A stretch of DNA of 64,000 bases, taken from assembly GCA_029976075.1 (NCBI GenBank), contig JARKNW010000029.1, forward strand, positions 1-64,000. Direction: 5' to 3'. A model generated the notes under the pieces. It was not told where the DNA came from and searched no databases. It saw only the letters and a list, made by a program, of their open reading frames with translations. Both the position numbers and the translations under genes were made by a program. Below are positions 8,593 through 16,812 of the stretch, in pieces. Source of the stretch: Pleomorphomonas sp. (GTDB taxonomy: Bacteria > Pseudomonadota > Alphaproteobacteria > Rhizobiales > Pleomorphomonadaceae). Positions within the stretch are counted from its first letter, which is position 1; the number at the start of each line of letters is the position of its first letter.

Positions 8593-8635
8593 CCAAAAAA
8601 ATGCGTCGCGGCGAACGATTTTCGCCGGGTTGGTT
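8591..8635 (+). repeat. Nested hairpin downstream of the ECF gene
   Basis: An inner stem CGGCGAA/TTCGCCG (8609-8627, 5-base loop) is nested within an outer AACCAA/TTGGTT pairing (8591-8596 with 8630-8635). It overlaps the sigma-gene stop codon and precedes fliC by about 100 bp. There is no T-tract, so it is more likely an mRNA 3'-end stabiliser or weak terminator than a classic intrinsic terminator. Confidence 0.45.
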
Positions 8636-8738
8636 CGTGCTCGTCCGTTGAAGGGGTGAAGCGAGGGGCGATGACGCCTCCCGCGAACGTCTTCCCGGCA
8701 GACGGGTGACGTTGCTCATCGATAGGGAGAGTACTGAA

Positions 8739-9563
8739 ATGCCCGTCATCGCGACCAACACCGCCGCCAACTCCGCCGTCCGCTACCTCAACCAGAATGC
8801 CGCCTCGCAGTCCTCGTCGCTCTCCAAGCTGGCGTCGGGCTCCCGCATCAGTCAGGCATCCGATGACGCTGCTGGTCTTGCCATCTCGACCCGCCTGCAG
8901 TCGGACGTGGCCACGCTGAACCAGGCGTCGACCAACGCCACCAATGCCATCGCGGTCCTGCAGACGGCTGACGGCGGCGCTTCCAACATCTCCGACATTC
9001 TCCAGCGCATGAAGGTTCTGGCCACCGAGTCGGCTTCTGGCACGGTGACCGATACAGAGCGCGGCTATATCAACGAGGAATTCACGGCGCTCCGGGGGCA
9101 GATCGATACGATCGCCAGCGGCACCCGCTTCAACTCGCAGAGCCTGCTGACCAGCAACAACATGTTCTCCACCGGCGTTAGCGTGATGATCGGCTCTTCG
9201 AGCTCCGATACCATCAAGATCACGCTCAAGGGTCTCTCCACGACCGACCTCGGTGTCGGTAGTCTCACGGTGACATCTCAGACCAACGCCAATAGCGCGC
9301 TGACCACTCTTGATACCGCCATCAATACCGTCTCGACGGCGCGTGCCAAGATCGGTGCCCAGGAGAGCCAGTTCCAGTTCAGCTCGGAGTCAATCTCGAC
9401 GCAGGTGGAAAATCTCGAGTCCGCCAACTCGGCGATCTCCGACGTCGACGTGGCATCCGAAGAAGCCAAGCTCGCCTCCTCTCAGGTAATGGTGCAGGCC
9501 GCCGTGGCGGCGGCGTCCTCGGCCAACAGTCTCACACAAAACCTGCTGAAGTTGATGCAGTAA
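8739..9563 (+). CDS. fliC: Flagellin
   Basis: A 274-residue flagellar filament subunit, exported by the flagellar type III system. The N-terminal D0/D1 region has the conserved NTAANSAVRYLNQN and SSLSKLASGSRISQASDDAAGLAIS segments; the C-terminal D1/D0 has RAKIGAQESQFQFSSESISTQVENLESANSAISDVDVASE and ends SLTQNLLKLMQ. The variable middle is short, typical of compact alphaproteobacterial flagellins. The start is ATG 8739 with GGGAGAG upstream; the track's earlier TTG adds a non-flagellin leader. It is followed by a strong inter-cistronic hairpin and fliD, so it should be more abundant in transcript than the genes after it. The product could be glycosylated in the Ser/Thr-rich centre, which cannot be judged here. 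Confidence 0.95.
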   Translation: MPVIATNTAANSAVRYLNQNAASQSSSLSKLASGSRISQASDDAAGLAISTRLQSDVATLNQASTNATNAIAVLQTADGGASNISDILQRMKVLATESASGTVTDTERGYINEEFTALRGQIDTIASGTRFNSQSLLTSNNMFSTGVSVMIGSSSSDTIKITLKGLSTTDLGVGSLTVTSQTNANSALTTLDTAINTVSTARAKIGAQESQFQFSSESISTQVENLESANSAISDVDVASEEAKLASSQVMVQAAVAAASSANSLTQNLLKLMQ

Positions 9564-9572
9564 CCGCCCGAT

Positions 9573-9610
9573 GCGCTGACGGGAAGCTGAAGCAGGCTTC
9601 CCGTCAGCGC
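9573..9610 (+). repeat. Perfect 15-bp stem-loop between fliC and fliD
   Basis: GCGCTGACGGGAAGC and GCTTCCCGTCAGCGC are perfect reverse complements around an 8-base loop (tgaagcag). The structure begins 10 bases after the fliC stop and ends about 35 bases before the fliD start. There is no T-tract. A role as a partial terminator or a 3'-protecting hairpin that raises fliC message over fliD is inferred. Confidence 0.75.
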
Positions 9611-9644
9611 CGCCGACCATGGGTGACGCGACGGGAGCAAGGAT

Positions 9645-11348
9645 ATGACGACAACATCGAGCACCACCTCAACATCCTCGACGTCCTCCTCCACTTCCGC
9701 GACCAGCTATGCCTCTTCCGATGTCAGCTCCATCGACTGGAGTGGGCTCATCGATGAACTCTACCAAGCAAAACTTGCCGCGACCGATACTTACTCGACA
9801 AAGATAACGACCAATACCTCCAAGATTTCCGCCTACAATGACGCATCGGACCTGCTTACGACGCTGAAGACAACGTCGAATGCGCTCAGGGCAGCCACCG
9901 ATTCCTCCGGCAGTGATTCCGATGTTTTCGATGAACGCGAGGCCTACCTGACAGGGGTAGGGGGAGTCACCGCGAGCAATGTTCTTACGGTGACTGCCGA
10001 ATCCGGCGCCGATACGGGCACTCACTCCATTACGGTCAGCCAGCTTGCCACGACGCAAAAAGTGGCGAGCAGTGCCTATGCGTCGTCATCGTCCGCACTG
10101 TCGCTTTCGGGAAGCTTCACCATCGGAACCGAAGGGGGGAGCAGCGTATCCATCGACGTGACGTCGGACATGTCGCTGTCGGACATAGCCAGCGCCATCA
10201 ATAACCAGAGCAGCACCAGCGGTGTGAAGGCAACCGTGCTGAAAGTGTCGGATTCGTCTTCCGAACTCATCCTGACGACAGCGGATACTGGAGAAACAAT
10301 CTCCGTCGGGGATACCGATGGTGTTCTCAAGAGCATGGGCGTCATCGACGACAACGGTGATTTCGCCGACGAGCTGCAAGCGTCTCAGCAAGCTAAGTTC
10401 ACGATCGATGGTGTCAGCGTCACGCGCTCATCCAACGAAGTCGATGACGCAATCGATGGTTTGACCTTCTACCTCACAGGGACGACAGACGACGGCGAGT
10501 CCGTCACGGTCGACGTGGAGCAGAACCTTTCCGATATCAAAAGCGCGGTGAGTTCCTTCGTTGATGCCTACAATGCCTATCGGGAATGGGCGTTGACACA
10601 ACAGGAAACCTCATCGAGCGGCGGCGCATCCAGCGACTCTGTTCTATTCGGCGACAGTACGATTCGCAGTATCAATCAGCAGGTCGCTACCGCCCTGACG
10701 TTCTCTCTCGATGATGTGTCCATGTCGTCGATAGGGCTCAGCTTCGATGAGAACAACAAGCTTGTTTTGGACGAAAGTACGCTGAACAGCGTGCTGAACA
10801 GCGATCCAAGTACGATCCAGAAGTTGTTTTCCTATACGTTCGAGAGTTCTTCGAGCGACCTTGGAATCCTCTATCGCGGCACGAGTGCCCCGTCGACCTT
10901 CAAGCTTGATGTCACCGTCGACGACGATGGCAACGTCACCGGTGCGACAGTCAACGGCGAGAGCGGTTTGTTCACTGTTACCAGCACGGGGCACGGCCTC
11001 AAGGGCGTGGCCGGAACGGCCTATGAAGGCTACACCTTCGTTTATAACGGCACCACCAGCCAGTCGATCACGGTCACTCAATCCTCCGGCATAGCTGAAC
11101 AACTTTATAATGTCACCGATGCGGCCGTTAATACAAGTGATGGCTCCATCACGACCGTAATATCCAGCCTCGAAGACAAGAATAGCGATTATCAGGATCA
11201 GATTGATACGATAACAGACCGGGCGGAAAGCTATAAAGAAAACCTGACCGCGCGCTATGCCAAGATTCAGGCCAAGATCAGCACCGCTCAATCGACGCTC
11301 AGCTACTTAACGGCTTTGCTCGATTCCCAGAACAGTAGCAGTTCCTAA
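9645..11348 (+). CDS. fliD: Flagellar filament-cap protein (hook-associated protein 2)
   Basis: A 567-residue FliD that caps the growing filament and helps flagellin fold at the tip. After a 25-residue Ser/Thr-rich lead it has the FliD N-terminal signature SSIDWSGLIDELYQAKLAATDTYSTK, then HSITVSQLATTQKVASSAY, characteristic of the family, and a DIKSAVSSFVDAYNAYREWA helix in the centre. The C-terminal coiled coil (EDKNSDYQDQIDTITDRAESYKENLTARYAKIQAKI) ends in a short tail, as usual. ATG 9645 has GGAG/AAGGAT upstream. It lies between fliC and fliS, the order seen in many bacteria. The sequence is very rich in Ser, Thr and Asp and poor in Cys. Confidence 0.93.
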   Translation: MTTTSSTTSTSSTSSSTSATSYASSDVSSIDWSGLIDELYQAKLAATDTYSTKITTNTSKISAYNDASDLLTTLKTTSNALRAATDSSGSDSDVFDEREAYLTGVGGVTASNVLTVTAESGADTGTHSITVSQLATTQKVASSAYASSSSALSLSGSFTIGTEGGSSVSIDVTSDMSLSDIASAINNQSSTSGVKATVLKVSDSSSELILTTADTGETISVGDTDGVLKSMGVIDDNGDFADELQASQQAKFTIDGVSVTRSSNEVDDAIDGLTFYLTGTTDDGESVTVDVEQNLSDIKSAVSSFVDAYNAYREWALTQQETSSSGGASSDSVLFGDSTIRSINQQVATALTFSLDDVSMSSIGLSFDENNKLVLDESTLNSVLNSDPSTIQKLFSYTFESSSSDLGILYRGTSAPSTFKLDVTVDDDGNVTGATVNGESGLFTVTSTGHGLKGVAGTAYEGYTFVYNGTTSQSITVTQSSGIAEQLYNVTDAAVNTSDGSITTVISSLEDKNSDYQDQIDTITDRAESYKENLTARYAKIQAKISTAQSTLSYLTALLDSQNSSSS

Positions 11349-11370
11349 GCAATCGAGGAGGGATCCGCCC

Positions 11371-11967
11371 ATGAATTCTCACATGGGATTTGCCGCAGCG
11401 GCCTATCGCCAGGCTGCCGCATCGGTGCACCCAACCGTCGCGGTCGTCAAACTCTACGACGCGACGCTGCTGGCCATTCTGCAGGCGATCCGGGCACGCG
11501 AACAGAAGCAGATCGAGGAATGCTTCAGCAAGGTCATGCGAGCCGCTACCATTTTGCGCGGACTGGACCAGGCGCTCGACTATGACAAGGGCGGGGCGGT
11601 GGCCGAACAACTGCATCGTGTGTATCGGAGCTACATCCTGTCGCTGCATGTGAGCTTTGGAAAGCCGGACGTGCTGAGGCGCTATCGCAAGCTCTATGAT
11701 AGTCTGATCGGCTTGCGCGATGCCTGGGCGAAGATTGCCGGCATGGATGCCCACCGGGAGGCTTCGGCGGAGAGTTCGGCAGCGCCCGCCGCTCAATCGC
11801 TTGCGGCCGCGCGGGTCGTGCCTCCGCCGGCCAACAACTTCGACAGCAATCTGTTCCTTGGCCTCATGGCGGAACAAACGCCCGATGCTCACGCGGCACC
11901 GGCTCGGATAATGCCACCTTTGAGAGATGCCTACGGAAGCGCTCCGCAAAAGCCGATCGCTGGCTGA
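11371..11967 (+). CDS. fliS: Flagellar export chaperone FliS with C-terminal extension
   Basis: A 198-residue protein. The first ~130 residues match FliS, the cytoplasmic chaperone that holds flagellin monomers: AAYRQAAASVHPTVAVVKLYDATLLAILQAI, the KVMRAATILRGLDQALDYDKGGAVAEQLHRVYRSYI block and the final LRDAWAKI. Typical FliS ends there; here about 65 further residues, rich in Ala and Pro, form a probably disordered tail with no recognised domain. ATG 11371 follows GAGGAGGG. It is the last gene of the fliC-fliD-fliS operon, which ends at a strong terminator 30 bp downstream. Confidence 0.88.
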   Translation: MNSHMGFAAAAYRQAAASVHPTVAVVKLYDATLLAILQAIRAREQKQIEECFSKVMRAATILRGLDQALDYDKGGAVAEQLHRVYRSYILSLHVSFGKPDVLRRYRKLYDSLIGLRDAWAKIAGMDAHREASAESSAAPAAQSLAAARVVPPPANNFDSNLFLGLMAEQTPDAHAAPARIMPPLRDAYGSAPQKPIAG

Positions 11968-11997
11968 GGAAGGTGGCCTCGACGCTGCCATCAGAAT

Positions 11998-12031
11998 GCC
12001 CCGGGACCTGTGTCTCGGGGCCGTTTTTTTT
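11998..12031 (+). terminator. Intrinsic terminator of fliC-fliD-fliS
   Basis: GCCCCGGGAC pairs with GTCTCGGGGC (one G:T/A-type mismatch) around a 4-base loop, followed by CG and eight T residues. This is the best Rho-independent terminator in the window and separates the filament genes from the next gene. Confidence 0.92.
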
Positions 12032-12143
12032 ATCGCCGAGATCGTTAGAAATAGACACTTTATTGTCTTTTTTTATCTATTGAATGTGTTTTCCCCGCGG
12101 GGGATACTTTCGGAAACAGAAGTCACCGAGCGGATTGCCCAGA

Positions 12144-12386
12144 ATGGACGAAGCCCAATTTCAGGATCTCGTCGATCGCCAAGGCGAAGATTTGGCGCGC
12201 TGGCCGGAAGCCGTTCGGGTCGAGGCTGAGCAATTGCTCGCCGTGTCGGAGGCTGCCCGCCGCATTCTGGGCGACGCAATCGCCCTCAGGGCGGCCTTTG
12301 CATCGGGCCGACCGATCCGTGCTCCCCGAGATCTGGCGGCTCGCATCCTGGCGCTTGCCAACGACGACGACGGCGCCGCCGCATAA
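12144..12386 (+). CDS. Small conserved alphaproteobacterial protein of unknown function
   Basis: An 80-residue soluble protein starting at ATG 12144; the track's earlier TTG adds 20 unlikely residues. The sequence has the pattern FQDLVDRQGEDLARWPEAVRVEAEQLL followed by SEAARRILGDAIALRAAF, which resembles small 'xRWPxxxRxxAExLLAxSxxAR' proteins that I recall from many alphaproteobacteria, often near ECF sigma factors. It has no membrane segment or metal motif. It stands alone between the fliS terminator and the flgD promoter. A role as partner of the ECF factor 3.5 kb upstream is possible but unsupported. The Shine-Dalgarno is weak. Confidence 0.7.
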   Translation: MDEAQFQDLVDRQGEDLARWPEAVRVEAEQLLAVSEAARRILGDAIALRAAFASGRPIRAPRDLAARILALANDDDGAAA

Positions 12387-12714
12387 ACCAAATCTCTCGA
12401 TGTCAGTTGCAATATGCGACGCTTGCTTGGTCGGGCGACGTTGTCGCTTGTCGCCTTGATCAAGGTACAGCCGGATGAAGGCGCTGTTTTCGCGCGCCTT
12501 CCCGCCGTGGCCCTAAATTCAGTGCTGCGAGCGGATCTTTGTGCGCCCTGAAATATTAACAGTCATTAACAAATAGAAATCTGACTTCTCGTTAAGTTAT
12601 CGCGCCTGATTTCCCTCCGTCGCCCGTTTAAATATCGAAGCCAATCAAGACGGCAGTTCAAATTCTTTCAATCTGGTCCTTGGAAACAAGAACCGGGGGC
12701 GCGTGAGGTTTATC
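12387..12714 (+). promoter_or_regulatory. 328-bp promoter region of the hook operon
   Basis: No gene is seen here. A hairpin GAAGGCGC/GCGCCTTC with a 9-base loop lies at 12477-12501 and may end the small-protein transcript. The stretch 12545-12660 is AT-richer (attaacagtcattaacaaa) and presumably holds the promoter for flgD-flgE and the genes after them. I could not assign a sigma-28, sigma-54 or ECF promoter to it. Confidence 0.45.
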
Positions 12715-12999
12715 ATGACCACAACGACTTCCGTTTCGTCGGCGTCTACTGCGGCGTCGACAAGCACTTCGTCGTCTTCATCGTCGTCGTCTTCTATCGA
12801 CACGTCTCAGTTCCTCCAACTGCTTGTCCAGGAGATCCAGAACCAGAACCCGCTCAACCCGACGGACACGTCGGACTTCATGAACCAGATGATGTCCTAC
12901 GCGAGCTACTCGCAGCTCAGCGAGATGAACTCGACGCTGCTGTCGCTCCAGGAGTCGGTCAACACGATCTCCTCCTCGCTCACCTCCACATCGGCCTGA
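12715..12999 (+). CDS. flgD: Truncated-type flagellar hook-assembly scaffold FlgD
   Basis: A 94-residue protein containing only the conserved N-terminal module of FlgD: after a Ser/Thr-rich lead comes DTSQFLQLLVQEIQNQNPLNPTDTSDFMNQMMSYASYSQLSEMN, which is the export/hook-capping signature. The C-terminal beta domain of about 100-130 residues found in full-length FlgD is absent, and the frame closes naturally 11 bp before flgE, with no broken remainder in the gap. ATG 12715 is chosen over GTG 12703 because GTGAGG is then a ribosome site at 7 bases. FlgD temporarily caps the growing hook. Confidence 0.88.
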   Translation: MTTTTSVSSASTAASTSTSSSSSSSSSIDTSQFLQLLVQEIQNQNPLNPTDTSDFMNQMMSYASYSQLSEMNSTLLSLQESVNTISSSLTSTSA

Positions 13000-13010
13000 G
13001 GAGAACCGCC

Positions 13011-14267
13011 ATGTCTCTGACCGGCGCGATGAATGCCGCTGTTTCGGCCATGAAGGCTCAATCGACAGCGATGTCCATTATTTCCAACAACCTCGCCAAC
13101 GTCTCGACGACCGGCTACAAAGCGAGCTCCACAAGTTTTTCCTCGTTGTTGACGTCAGGTTCGTCCGCCAGTTCAAGCGGTGGCGTAACGGCAGCCAAGT
13201 CGCAAAACATTCTTGCGAGAGGTACGCTGGTCTCATCTTCGGTCAGCACGAATATAGCTGTCGATGGCGAAGGGTTCTTCGCGGTGACGACTGGTGACGG
13301 CAGTCAGGTCTACTATACGCGGAGCGGCGGTTTTACGGTCGATGACGATACTGGCTATCTGACCAACAATGGCTATTCGTTGTTGGGCTGGCCGACTGAT
13401 GCCGACGGCAATGTCGTTGGCGGTACCACGGGAACCAATCTGGAGCGGATCGCTACCGACACGCTGACCGGTTATGCCGCTGCGACTACCAACGTGACGC
13501 TCAAAGGCAGCCTGCCAGCGGATGCGACCAGCAGTTATACGAGCGAGCTCCCCCTCTACGACAGTCTGGGCACGTCTTACACGCTCGAAGTAGAGTGGAC
13601 CAAGAGCACGACGGACGACAATACATGGACCATGTCGTTCGGCGATCTCAAGACGAGCAAAGGCACGACGGTTTCCGGAGCGACTGTCTCGGGTTCCACG
13701 ACCATCAAGTTCAACTCGGATGGCACTCTGGCGAGCCCGTCGACTTCAACACTGGCAATTTCCGGGCTGACCGACGGTGCCAGCACCATGTCGGTGACAC
13801 TCAACTTGGGCACGGTCGGCGCATCTGACGGGCTGTCGCAGTATACGCCCGACGATAGCAGCACCAGCACGACGGTGGATATTTCCTGCACCGGCAACGG
13901 CTGCGCCTACGGCACGATGTCCGGCGTCACCATCGACGAAGACGGCACCGTCTACGCCGACTACAGCAACGGCAAGTCAATATCGATCTACAAGATTCCG
14001 CTGGCCACTTTTTCCAATGCTAATGGACTGACTGAAATGAGCAATTCGGTCTACTCGGCTTCCAGCACGACGTCGGGAGCTACCTACCATTTTGCCGACT
14101 CCGACGGCGTCGGCTCGATCAAGAGTTCCGAACTCGAAGAGTCGACTACCGATACCAATACCGAGTTCTCAAGCATGATCGCTGCGCAGCAGGCCTATTC
14201 GTCGGCATCGCAGGTCATTTCCACGGCCAAGGACATGTTCGAGTCCCTTCTGTCGGCGGTGCGTTGA
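13011..14267 (+). CDS. flgE: Flagellar hook protein FlgE
   Basis: A 418-residue hook subunit. The N-terminus has the flagellar rod/hook signature SLTGAMNAAVSAMKAQSTAMSIISNNLANVSTTGYK; a FlgE-type GEGFFAVTTGDGSQVYYTRSGGFTVDDDTGYL block follows near residue 85. The C-terminus ends with the conserved EFSSMIAAQQAYSSASQVISTAKDMFESLLSAVR, forming D0 with the N-terminus. The central domain is Ser/Thr-rich. ATG 13011 has GAGG upstream. It is co-transcribed with flgD (11-bp gap) and the orphan gene that starts one base after its stop. Confidence 0.95.
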   Translation: MSLTGAMNAAVSAMKAQSTAMSIISNNLANVSTTGYKASSTSFSSLLTSGSSASSSGGVTAAKSQNILARGTLVSSSVSTNIAVDGEGFFAVTTGDGSQVYYTRSGGFTVDDDTGYLTNNGYSLLGWPTDADGNVVGGTTGTNLERIATDTLTGYAAATTNVTLKGSLPADATSSYTSELPLYDSLGTSYTLEVEWTKSTTDDNTWTMSFGDLKTSKGTTVSGATVSGSTTIKFNSDGTLASPSTSTLAISGLTDGASTMSVTLNLGTVGASDGLSQYTPDDSSTSTTVDISCTGNGCAYGTMSGVTIDEDGTVYADYSNGKSISIYKIPLATFSNANGLTEMSNSVYSASSTTSGATYHFADSDGVGSIKSSELEESTTDTNTEFSSMIAAQQAYSSASQVISTAKDMFESLLSAVR

Positions 14268-14268
14268 A

Positions 14269-14601
14269 ATGAAGAGGCGAACGGAAAGAGACGAAATCGA
14301 CGACGCCATCGAACTGCTGACACGGCGCCTCGAACGTATCCAGCGTGAAATTCAGCAGCAGAAGGAGGACTGCGATCCACGCCTCCTTGGCCTTTTCAAA
14401 GGCGAAGTGTCGGACGTCATTGAGGATCTGGAGCGCTATCGCGCCGAGACGGCGGCGGCAATTGCCAGCGCCAACTCCGGTTTCGCAGCGAGCCGCACCT
14501 ACCTCTCCGTCGGCAAGCTGGCGACATCGGTCGACACTGCGGAAATCCTTTCATTTGACAAGAACAGGAACAAGAACCATGCGCGTCGAAGCAATCACTG
14601 A
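14269..14601 (+). CDS. Small coiled-coil protein of unknown function in the flagellar operon
   Basis: A 110-residue soluble protein, not recognised. The first 40 residues (RDEIDDAIELLTRRLERIQREIQQQKED) should form a charged amphipathic helix or coiled coil; the remainder includes a short ERYRAETAAAIASANSGF helix and a basic tail. Its ATG comes one base after the flgE stop, and its end overlaps the following flgN-like gene by 23 bases in another frame, so it is translated within the operon. By position it may be an export chaperone or assembly factor; no sequence evidence fixes this. Confidence 0.72.
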   Translation: MKRRTERDEIDDAIELLTRRLERIQREIQQQKEDCDPRLLGLFKGEVSDVIEDLERYRAETAAAIASANSGFAASRTYLSVGKLATSVDTAEILSFDKNRNKNHARRSNH

Positions 14602-15034
14602 GCGCCGGCCGCACGCCAATCCGGCCATTGCCGATCTCGATGCGCTCATCGATGAGCTGATTGCGGTCATCAACGATGAGAACGCCCTATTGGCAAGCGG
14701 CATGCCGGCGTCTCTCGCGGCCACGACCGGTTGCAAAAGCAACCTTGCCTCCAGTATCGAAGCTTCTCTGAAGGCGATCGGCGCAGCAGGGCCGATCACC
14801 GATGAGGAACGGGCCTACCTCGATCAGCGCGTCGGGCTCGTCCAGCAACTGGCACAGGAGAACCTGTCGCGGTTGGCGGGCGCCATCGGGGCATCGCGTC
14901 GGCGGATCGCCGCAGTCGTGGCCGCTGTGCGTGACGAAAGTCTTTCAGCCGCTCCGGCCTATGGGCGAACCGGCTCACGCTCAGCCGGAGGTTCGAAGCC
15001 TGCCTCTTCCCTCCTTCCCGATCGCCTCGCCTGA
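14579..15034 (+). CDS. FlgN-like flagellar export chaperone (probable)
   Basis: A 151-residue helical protein just upstream of flgK, the usual place of FlgN, the cytoplasmic chaperone for FlgK and FlgL. The segment DLDALIDELIAVINDENALLASG is a good match to the first FlgN helix, where 'EnaaL' is conserved, and a second helical block (YLDQRVGLVQQLAQENLSRLAGAI) follows. The C-terminal 30 residues are Ser/Gly-rich and probably disordered. The start at 14579 has AGGAA upstream and overlaps the previous gene by 23 bases; the long track ORF from 14345 is mostly out-of-gene sequence. The assignment rests on motif and context, so moderate confidence. Confidence 0.68.
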   Translation: MRVEAITERRPHANPAIADLDALIDELIAVINDENALLASGMPASLAATTGCKSNLASSIEASLKAIGAAGPITDEERAYLDQRVGLVQQLAQENLSRLAGAIGASRRRIAAVVAAVRDESLSAAPAYGRTGSRSAGGSKPASSLLPDRLA

Positions 15035-15069
15035 GGTTTGTTCGGTCACGCTTGACGAGGAGATGGCTC

Positions 15070-16773
15070 ATGTCGGTGTCGGTCGCCAGTTCCATCGCGC
15101 TTTCGGCCCTCAGGGCGGCGCAGGTCGGCATCAGCGTCACTTCGGCCAACATCGCCAATGCCGACGTCGATGGCTACACGCTGAAGACCGCCAATCAGGT
15201 GTCTACCGTGTCCGGCTCAACTGGGTCGGGGACGGCAATCGCTTCCGTCACCGGCGGCGTCGACAAGTATGTGTTCGCTTCGCTGCTTTCTGCCAATGCC
15301 GATCTTGGGGCAGCCTCTGTCACGGCAACCTACACCGATCGGCTTCAGGCTCTGATGGGATCGACGACCGGAAGCGATGATGGCGGCACATCGATCACCA
15401 CCCAGATGGCTGCGCTCGAGACGGCCGTGACGCAGCTGGCATCGACGCCAGACGACAACTCGACACAGAGTACCCTTGTCTCGGCGGCCGATGCGCTAGC
15501 CAGCCAGTTGCAGGACATTTCTTCCTCCATCTCGACGCTTAAGACCAACGCCAGTCAGCAGATTTCCGATGATGTCGACACCGTCAACCAGGCGCTCGAC
15601 AAGATCGACAAGCTCAATGACCAGATCGTTGCGACGAAGGCAAAGGGACAGTCGACCGCTGACCTCGAGGACGAACGCAGTTCGGCGATCAAGACGATTT
15701 CCAGTTTGCTCGATATCTCCACGACAACGGCATCGACAGGTGCGGTTTCCATCAAGACCACCGGCGGCACCACGCTTCTGTCGACCCGGGTGCGCGAGCT
15801 TTCTGTCGACGCCAGCGGATCGATCCTGGTTGACGGCAGCAACGACATCACCAGCACGATCACCAACGGCGAGATCGGCGGTTTGCTGACCTTGCGTGAC
15901 GATACGCTGCCTGCGGCGCAATCCGAGCTGGACACCCTGGCGGGGAAGCTGATCTCCACCGTCAACTCGGCCGTTGCCGATGGATCGGCGGTACCGGCTC
16001 CCGACAGCCTCACCGGTACAACAGACGTTTCCAGCCTCTCGAGCTTCTCGGCATCCGGAACGGTGCGTGTCGCCCTCGTCGACAAAGACGGTAAACTGAC
16101 GTCTTGCTCGGACCTGGATCTCTCGAGCTACAGCTCGGTCAGCGATCTGGTGTCGGCTCTCGACGCCATAGACGGGGTGAGCGCTTCGGTTGGCTCCGAT
16201 GGCAAGCTGACCCTCAGTTCCGATACCTCTGGTTCCGGCATAGCGATCGGGGCGCAGGACAGTTCGATCAACGGCCAGAGCTTCTCGAGTTTCTTTGGGC
16301 TGAACGCCATTTTTACGGGTAGTTCTGCCTCCAACATCAAGGTGTCCTCCAGCCTTCTCAAGGATTCGGGCACACTTGCGGTCGGAACACTATCGACCAG
16401 CGTCACCACGTCCGGGAAGGCCGTTCTGACGACAGGCTCCACCACGGTCGCGAATGCTTTGAACTCGGCGTTGACGACATCCTACAGCTACAGCGCCGTT
16501 GGTAGCATCGGAACCATGAGCGGTACCCTCACCGATTATTCCTCGCGCGTCGTGTCCGCCTTCGCGAGCCGGGCTTCGACGGCGGAGTCAACCCAGACGT
16601 CTGCAGAGACGTTGCAGTCGTCCCTGTCGAGCACCATCGCCTCGCAATCGGGCGTCAATGTCGATGAGGAAACGTCCAAGCTCGAGGATTACCAGACGCT
16701 TTACTCTGCGGCGGCGCAGGTGATTCAGATCACCAAGGAAATGTTCCAGTCACTGCTTTCGGCCGTGAGCTGA
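15070..16773 (+). CDS. flgK: Flagellar hook-associated protein 1 FlgK
   Basis: A 567-residue hook-filament junction protein. The N-terminus has SVASSIALSALRAAQVGISVTSANIANADVDGYT, the D0 signature shared with hook proteins. Central features are DKYVFASLLSANADLGAASVTATYTDRLQALMG and the FlgK-like VDTVNQALDKIDKLNDQIVATKAKGQSTADLEDERSSAI helix. The C-terminus ends SGVNVDEETSKLEDYQTLYSAAAQVIQITKEMFQSLLSAV, where 'GVNxDEE' is diagnostic of FlgK. ATG 15070 follows GAGGAG by 7 bases. It is followed by flgL after 39 bp. Confidence 0.95.
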   Translation: MSVSVASSIALSALRAAQVGISVTSANIANADVDGYTLKTANQVSTVSGSTGSGTAIASVTGGVDKYVFASLLSANADLGAASVTATYTDRLQALMGSTTGSDDGGTSITTQMAALETAVTQLASTPDDNSTQSTLVSAADALASQLQDISSSISTLKTNASQQISDDVDTVNQALDKIDKLNDQIVATKAKGQSTADLEDERSSAIKTISSLLDISTTTASTGAVSIKTTGGTTLLSTRVRELSVDASGSILVDGSNDITSTITNGEIGGLLTLRDDTLPAAQSELDTLAGKLISTVNSAVADGSAVPAPDSLTGTTDVSSLSSFSASGTVRVALVDKDGKLTSCSDLDLSSYSSVSDLVSALDAIDGVSASVGSDGKLTLSSDTSGSGIAIGAQDSSINGQSFSSFFGLNAIFTGSSASNIKVSSSLLKDSGTLAVGTLSTSVTTSGKAVLTTGSTTVANALNSALTTSYSYSAVGSIGTMSGTLTDYSSRVVSAFASRASTAESTQTSAETLQSSLSSTIASQSGVNVDEETSKLEDYQTLYSAAAQVIQITKEMFQSLLSAVS

Positions 16774-16812
16774 ACGTTGCCATCTGAAGTTCGGCGTAGA
16801 AGGAGTTAGCCC

